A stretch of 64,000 nt of DNA from an uncultured Odoribacter sp. Its GTDB lineage: Bacteria; Bacteroidota; Bacteroidia; Bacteroidales; Marinifilaceae. Positions 59,300 through 64,000 of this stretch are shown here, in pieces. The stretch is from contig CAJTSF010000001.1 in NCBI GenBank assembly GCA_910578985.1, positions 62,001-126,000 of the forward strand, in the 5' to 3' direction. The notes below the pieces were generated by a model, which was not told the DNA's origin, searched no databases, and worked only from the letters and a program-made list of their open reading frames with translations. Position 1 is the stretch's first letter. Every line of letters begins with the position of its first letter. The position numbers and the translations under genes were made by a program.

Positions 59300-60865
59300 T
59301 TACCTCGCTTTGTAGGCTATGTCCTTGACGATGCCGAAGCCGCTGTACGTTTTGCCGAACTGGGTCAGGTCGGCGGCAAACTCGGGCACGTCATAGAACC
59401 GCAGGATGCCTTCGCTGCCCGCCTCCGCTCCGGACTGGGCGGAACCCACCGCCAAGCGGTACTGGTAATCGGGTATATTTTCGGGATAAGGAACGTACGT
59501 GCTCGGTAATTTATTAAACTTAAGCATCGTGATGTTTTCGCCCGACAGAGTAAGTACCCGTTTGGCGGAACGGGCCGCCATGTCGTACAGATAGACCTCA
59601 CTCCCGTTGTCGTACATCAGGAACGGCAACGTGGGGTGGAACGCATAGTGGGTGGCATTTGCCAATCCCGGCGCCGAGGAGGCGTCGATGTCAATGTAGG
59701 TGCTCTGTACAGGCGAATTCATATATTGCCCGGTCGTGATTCCGTATATGCTGTACTGCCCTGCGGCGTCTTTCATCAAGGCAAAGACCAAACCGCTCCC
59801 TTGATTCGTACCTGACATATAGACCATATCTTTTCCCGTGGTCCAGTCGAAAAGTTTGGCGCCCGCTTCGGGTTCTTTCGGGTCGAATAAATATTTTGTC
59901 CCATTGGCTACGCCGTAAGCGTATGTCATGAAATATTTGAACCTCTTGTTCGTCACGTCATACAACACCCCGTTGTACCCGTTTGACTGCCAACGGAATC
60001 CGACAAAAGGTGCCACCTTGTAGTTCGGTTCCGTAAACGGCACGTCCACATTGATTTTGAAATCATACAGGGCATTGTCATTAGCTCTTAGGTAAGCATC
60101 CCCATTGGAGGTGACAACTACGCAAGCATAATTGCGCTCTTCCTGAACAACGAAATCTTCCGGGAAACGTGCAAATGCCACCCCCCTTGGGTCATCATAA
60201 TCCCGCTGGCTGAAATCGCCGTTGTAAGACCATATCCGGAAACTGTTGTCTTCACTGTACAAATTCAAATAGGGAGATGCATAAGCCCCTAAATTGCTTT
60301 GCATGTACATTTGGCAAGCACCATGCATTTCCGGGAGAAAATCCAATACGTTTCTGGATACGAAGATACGTTCGCCGACTTCTCCGAGCATATCTACTCT
60401 GACCTTGCGGTCTTCCCCTTCTTCACATAACACCAACCATCCTTGGGTGGTGGAGGTCGATATCTGGATTTTGAACTCGGTGCTGGTGACAATATTCGTC
60501 CGCAAGTCTTTCACCTTAAACCAGGCGGTATAAGCTCCGGGAGACATCACCGCCAGGATATCCAAATCCTTCACCATGGCGGAATCCAGCAGGCTCGGCT
60601 CCAGGAAGTCGCTGCCCGCCGGCTTATTATAATAGTAGGCAAACTCATAATTCGGGTCATCGGCGCTGATTTCCCCGTCGAACTTCGAGGTCACGGTCGG
60701 CCTCACCACCAGATTCTCCGCTTTGGACAATGCCGTCACCGGCTCCTCCGGCATGCCGGTGATGGTCAGTTCGTCAATCTCCCGGTAGTCGTAGTTCCCC
60801 TTGTCGTCGTAGCAGGAGAACAGACCGAAAGAAAGGCATAATAATAGGATAATATTCTGTTTCAT
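59300..60865 (-). CDS. PKD-like family surface lipoprotein
   Basis: 521 residues. The lipobox LFSC is followed by YDDKGNYDY, typical of the PKD-like lipoprotein family found at the end of some SusCD operons. Two Ig-like regions cover the first ~170 residues, and the rest resembles a propeller-like domain (GFRWQSNGYNG, AFHPTLPFLMYDNGSEVYLYD). It probably binds the locus substrate at the cell surface. It is 12 bases from the DUF4843 gene. Confidence 0.83.
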   Translation of the reverse strand: MKQNIILLLCLSFGLFSCYDDKGNYDYREIDELTITGMPEEPVTALSKAENLVVRPTVTSKFDGEISADDPNYEFAYYYNKPAGSDFLEPSLLDSAMVKDLDILAVMSPGAYTAWFKVKDLRTNIVTSTEFKIQISTSTTQGWLVLCEEGEDRKVRVDMLGEVGERIFVSRNVLDFLPEMHGACQMYMQSNLGAYASPYLNLYSEDNSFRIWSYNGDFSQRDYDDPRGVAFARFPEDFVVQEERNYACVVVTSNGDAYLRANDNALYDFKINVDVPFTEPNYKVAPFVGFRWQSNGYNGVLYDVTNKRFKYFMTYAYGVANGTKYLFDPKEPEAGAKLFDWTTGKDMVYMSGTNQGSGLVFALMKDAAGQYSIYGITTGQYMNSPVQSTYIDIDASSAPGLANATHYAFHPTLPFLMYDNGSEVYLYDMAARSAKRVLTLSGENITMLKFNKLPSTYVPYPENIPDYQYRLAVGSAQSGAEAGSEGILRFYDVPEFAADLTQFGKTYSGFGIVKDIAYKAR

Positions 60866-60877
60866 AATTATTTCGTT

Positions 60878-61675
60878 TTATTCGTATGCGCTGTAATCAA
60901 CTAAATAATTCGGTCCCAGTTGCATCAACGAACCATCGAGTTCCCGAACAGGATTGCCTTCATCGGCTCTTTTCTGCAATTCCATGCGTGTGAATGTACA
61001 GATAGTGGGCGATACTTGAAATAGATTTTGTTGAGTGAACTTTTTATACGTCCATCCCATGACGGAGAGCATGAAACTCAATTTGGCATGGGAATAGGTG
61101 CCGAGATTATTGGTATAGTTGTGCCATGAAAACGGCTCTTCATAAACCATGGAATACCGGATGGTGAGCTTTTGGGCGTCGAAAGTGTCGATTCCGACAA
61201 CATGGTTTTTGATATACGGTTTGAAATACCGGTTCTCTTCCAGTCCCAAGGTGATGTAGCGCACCATGCCATCCGACAGCTCGTCCGTCTTTTTGATTCT
61301 GACCACCACATAAGCGATGGCTTCCCCTTTGTGCATGACGAGTTCTTCGGGCAGGAAGTAATCCTTCCCCTCCTCGACGGTGCCTCCGATGGCTTTGAGC
61401 GTGAAAGGACGGTCCTCTTCCGAAACATTCCCGAACAACCGGACGGGGATTCTTATTTGGGCGTATTCGCCCGTCACGTTCGTCAAAGAGTTGTCTACCG
61501 TTGTGTCGTTGTAATTGTAAGTAATCGAACTGCCCGCGCGGTTATAGCTTGTGTAATAGGCGAAATAAATCCCCGACGTGCCGTCCGGCTCGCCTTCGTA
61601 GTAAACCGCCTCGTTTTCCTGGCATGCAATAAGCAGCAAGGAATAACCTATGATAATGGATAATAATCTTTTCAT
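60878..61675 (-). CDS. DUF4843 family lipoprotein
   Basis: 265 residues. The lipobox LLIAC precedes QENEAVYYEGEPDGTSGIYF, the DUF4843 start. Ig-like strands follow (RIPVRLFGNVSEEDRPFTL, MVRYITLGLEENRYF). DUF4843 proteins regularly sit between SusD and the PKD-like lipoprotein, as here; the role is not established. Confidence 0.85.
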   Translation of the reverse strand: MKRLLSIIIGYSLLLIACQENEAVYYEGEPDGTSGIYFAYYTSYNRAGSSITYNYNDTTVDNSLTNVTGEYAQIRIPVRLFGNVSEEDRPFTLKAIGGTVEEGKDYFLPEELVMHKGEAIAYVVVRIKKTDELSDGMVRYITLGLEENRYFKPYIKNHVVGIDTFDAQKLTIRYSMVYEEPFSWHNYTNNLGTYSHAKLSFMLSVMGWTYKKFTQQNLFQVSPTICTFTRMELQKRADEGNPVRELDGSLMQLGPNYLVDYSAYE

Positions 61676-61681
61676 AACGCT

Positions 61682-63142
61682 TTAGTTTCTGTATTTGATT
61701 TCACTGTCCGGCAAGCGCGGCGTATAGTAGGCGTTGCTCATGTTCAGCATTTGGTTGGTGGAACCCGACTGGATTTGGCGTGTGCCCGTCCGCTTGTAGT
61801 AGAACCACAGCTGTCCCTCGCAGAGGAACTCCTTGGCGTACTCCTTCACCAATTCCGCCTCTAATCCCGTGGTCACCTCCACCTGGTTTCCCCGTCTCAG
61901 GCGGTGCGCATTCAGGTAATCGTATTTCGCCTGCTCTTCCGTGGCGCACTCGGCGGCAATCAGGTACATCTCGCTCACGCGGATCAGCGGCATCAGCTTG
62001 CCATAGACCAAATCGGTGTTCTCCAATTTCCGGAACCGCACGTTCATCAGCAAATCCGCTTCCCCCGGAGTGTTGGAAGCCTCCCACCAATGGAAGCGGT
62101 AGTCGCTCAACTGGTCGTCGCCGAACAGCGTCTGCACCCGCTGCGCCGCCGGAATCAGCTTGTTGTTACTGCTGGCGTTGGAGGAGTTGAAATAGGTGTC
62201 GTAGAGGTTGTTCTTGTCCTCGTTCAGCAGGGAGAACAGCACTTCCGACGAGAACGACCGGTTCGGGTTGTCAAAGTCGGTGGCTGCGCTGCGCGTCACG
62301 GCGGGGTAGAGCGTGTCCGCCCCCGGGTTGTCGATAATCATCCGGGCATACCGCAGTGCCTCCGCCGGCTGTCCCGCCCATAGGTGCACCCGCGCCTTCA
62401 GCGCCACCACGGCGTGGTAGTTCAGGCGCAGCCCCCGGAAGCGGTAGGTGTTCCCGTCATTGTCGCGGTCGTTGGCATTGACCGACATCAGCATCCCTTC
62501 GCTCACCGCGGGGTCCCACTCCTTGAGCATCGCCTCCGCCTCGGTCAGGTCCGCCAGCACCCGTTCGATGACCTGGGCGCCCGTCAGCATCTCGGGGGTC
62601 GCCACGGTGGTGTTCGCCTTGTAGGGAATCGCCTGCGCGTCGAGGTTGTCGGGCACGGAACCGAACATCCGCAACAGGTCGAAATGCAGGAAAGCCCGCA
62701 GCGCCAGCGCCTCCGCCTTGACGAGGTTATACTGTTTGTCGTTGAGCACCTCGCCCCGGCGCTCCTCGGCGTTCTTCAGGATGTTGTTGCAGTCGAGAAC
62801 CAGCTTGTAAGCCTCCTCCCAATAGCTTTGCAGCAGGGCTTTCACATTGTCTGCCGTATAGACCTGATTCGCCAGGTTGTAGAACAAATCTTGGTCCTGC
62901 GACACGTTATAGCGTTGCGCCATGATTTCCACGCCGTGCACGGTCATGAACGCTCCGTAGAGATTGGGGCTGAGCATTTCGGTGTACACCCCGTTCAAGG
63001 CGCCCCAGAAGCCGCTCACCCGGGAGAATACCCGCTCCTCGGCGATGCGGTCGGACGGTTGGATGTCCAGCCAGTTGTTGCACGCCGTGCACAACAGGAG
63101 GCCCGCCACGATGCTGCTTGTGTATTTGAATATCTGTTTCAT
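61682..63142 (-). CDS. SusD/RagB family outer-membrane lipoprotein, second locus
   Basis: 486 residues. The lipobox LLCTAC is followed by NNWLDIQPSDRI, the SusD N-terminus. The central part has SusD-type helices (ALKARVHLWAGQPAEALRYARMII) and LIRVSEMYLIAAEC. It captures ligand for the neighbouring SusC. The chain ends SEIKYRN. It starts 19 bases after the SusC stop. Confidence 0.92.
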   Translation of the reverse strand: MKQIFKYTSSIVAGLLLCTACNNWLDIQPSDRIAEERVFSRVSGFWGALNGVYTEMLSPNLYGAFMTVHGVEIMAQRYNVSQDQDLFYNLANQVYTADNVKALLQSYWEEAYKLVLDCNNILKNAEERRGEVLNDKQYNLVKAEALALRAFLHFDLLRMFGSVPDNLDAQAIPYKANTTVATPEMLTGAQVIERVLADLTEAEAMLKEWDPAVSEGMLMSVNANDRDNDGNTYRFRGLRLNYHAVVALKARVHLWAGQPAEALRYARMIIDNPGADTLYPAVTRSAATDFDNPNRSFSSEVLFSLLNEDKNNLYDTYFNSSNASSNNKLIPAAQRVQTLFGDDQLSDYRFHWWEASNTPGEADLLMNVRFRKLENTDLVYGKLMPLIRVSEMYLIAAECATEEQAKYDYLNAHRLRRGNQVEVTTGLEAELVKEYAKEFLCEGQLWFYYKRTGTRQIQSGSTNQMLNMSNAYYTPRLPDSEIKYRN

Positions 63143-63160
63143 GGTAATTCGGATTAATGG

Positions 63161-64000
63161 TTAAAATGATGCGGAAACGGACAGCGAGAACGACCGCGCG
63201 AACGGATACTGCGTGCCCCGTTCCGTCTTGATGGAGGAGACTTTGAACACCTCGTTCATATAGGCGTTCACCCGCAGGGCTTTCAACCCCGCCTTGGCGA
63301 TGAGCGCCTGGTCGAACTCATACCCGATTCGGAAAGACTCCAGCGACAGGGTGTTGTCGTCCTCCACGAAGCGCGACGACATCTGCGTCGAGCCGTTCAG
63401 GTTGATGGCCTTGTATTTGGCGCGGTCGCCCGGCTCCTTCCAGCGGTCGTAGAACGCCCGCTTGTCCTGGTTGCTGTTCAGCCCGGAGGAGGTGATGTTC
63501 TCCACCTTGTCGAAGAGGGCGCTGTTGAACATCTGCCCGCCGCACCGGTAGCGGAAGTCGAAGTTCACGCTAAATCCCTTGTAGGTGAACGACGTGCCGA
63601 AGACCCCCTCTATCTTGGGACGGTCTACGCCCACCTTCACCTCGTCCGCGTAGCTGAAATCATAGGTGTACGAACCGTCTTTCTTGATGAAGATTTCCCG
63701 TCCCGTGGCAGGGTCGATGCCCGCGGAGCGCACCGCCCACAGGTCGTCGGGGCTGGCGCCGTCGTAGTAGCGCTTCAGGTTGGTGTTCTGCCCCTCCTCG
63801 TTGAACTTGTCCAAGGCGTTGCCGATGTTGTCGAACTTGGACTTCTGCGTCCGGAAGTTGTAGCGCAACGACCAGATGACGCGCTCGCCCGGGCGGTAAA
63901 TCGGGGAGACGGTCACCGACCCGTTGAAGCCGTTCGACCGCTGCTCGCCGATGTTGGTCATGACGGACTTGACGCCGACGGACGAGGGCACGCTGATGGA
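63161..64000 (-). CDS. SusC/RagA family TonB-dependent transporter, C-terminal part
   Basis: 280 residues to the window edge; the frame stays open through 64000 and no start is in the window. The sequence consists of outer-membrane barrel strands (FSVNFDFRYRCGGQMFN, TSFTYKGFSVNF) and ends YPFARSFSLSVSASF, as SusC proteins do. It pairs with the SusD, DUF4843 and PKD-like genes downstream. Whether a FecR/ECF pair controls it lies beyond the window. Confidence 0.92.
   Translation of the reverse strand, partial: SISVPSSVGVKSVMTNIGEQRSNGFNGSVTVSPIYRPGERVIWSLRYNFRTQKSKFDNIGNALDKFNEEGQNTNLKRYYDGASPDDLWAVRSAGIDPATGREIFIKKDGSYTYDFSYADEVKVGVDRPKIEGVFGTSFTYKGFSVNFDFRYRCGGQMFNSALFDKVENITSSGLNSNQDKRAFYDRWKEPGDRAKYKAINLNGSTQMSSRFVEDDNTLSLESFRIGYEFDQALIAKAGLKALRVNAYMNEVFKVSSIKTERGTQYPFARSFSLSVSASF

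Overview
The window reads as a chromosome segment of a Bacteroidales bacterium. Supporting signs are many TAnnTTTG (-7) promoter boxes of the Bacteroidetes sigma factor, two SusC/SusD loci (one under an ECF sigma/FecR pair), and type IX secretion (T9SS) parts: a GldK/PorK-like lipoprotein, a PorP/SprF protein and a giant PKD protein with a type B sorting domain. A T9SS-positive family such as Odoribacteraceae would fit, but this is a low-confidence guess. No prophage structural genes, rRNA operon or CRISPR array were seen.

Layout. 1-600: most of an EcoRV-like restriction endonuclease cut by the window edge, separated from a NagB/PIG-L fusion gene by a 34-bp quasi-palindrome. 747-5119: amino-sugar gene, nucleotidyltransferase and a MATE exporter. 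5123-6720: two divergent DUF6266-like genes around an 11-bp-phased repeat array. 6742-8516: an AT-richer insert with an AbiE-type toxin-antitoxin pair and a helicase/nuclease remnant. 8630-17065: crcB, then a TlpA-SusD-SusC-FecR-ECF locus read leftward. 17101-21749: housekeeping genes (ppa, dnaJ, grpE, radC, rpsT, two tRNA-Glu, rsmI). 21766-34132: two surface/periplasmic proteins of unknown role, hydE, a LysE exporter, an aminolipid acyltransferase fusion, a DUF721 gene, recF, TPR proteins and an outer-membrane barrel.

34129-35381 and 56307-58137 are two related phage-lysis-like cassettes. The first has an intact N-acetylmuramidase and one DUF6266 gene. The second has a holin, two DUF6266 genes and a truncated muramidase. 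Both share a ~280-bp upstream leader. Between them lie lpdA, a C1 peptidase, ispF, gldK, murF, a polyprenol-P mannosyltransferase, dihydroorotase, purD, the 2,007-residue type B T9SS substrate with its PorP/SprF partner, two tRNA-Asn genes and an ABC-F ATPase. 58465-64000: an RteC-like regulator and a second SusC/SusD/DUF4843/PKD-like locus that runs off the right edge.

The most unusual material is the DUF6266/holin/muramidase set, split over loci with complementary losses, and two arrays of exactly 11-bp-spaced motifs next to DUF6266 genes. Motif calls, family names and promoter boxes come from reading the sequence; no database search was run.
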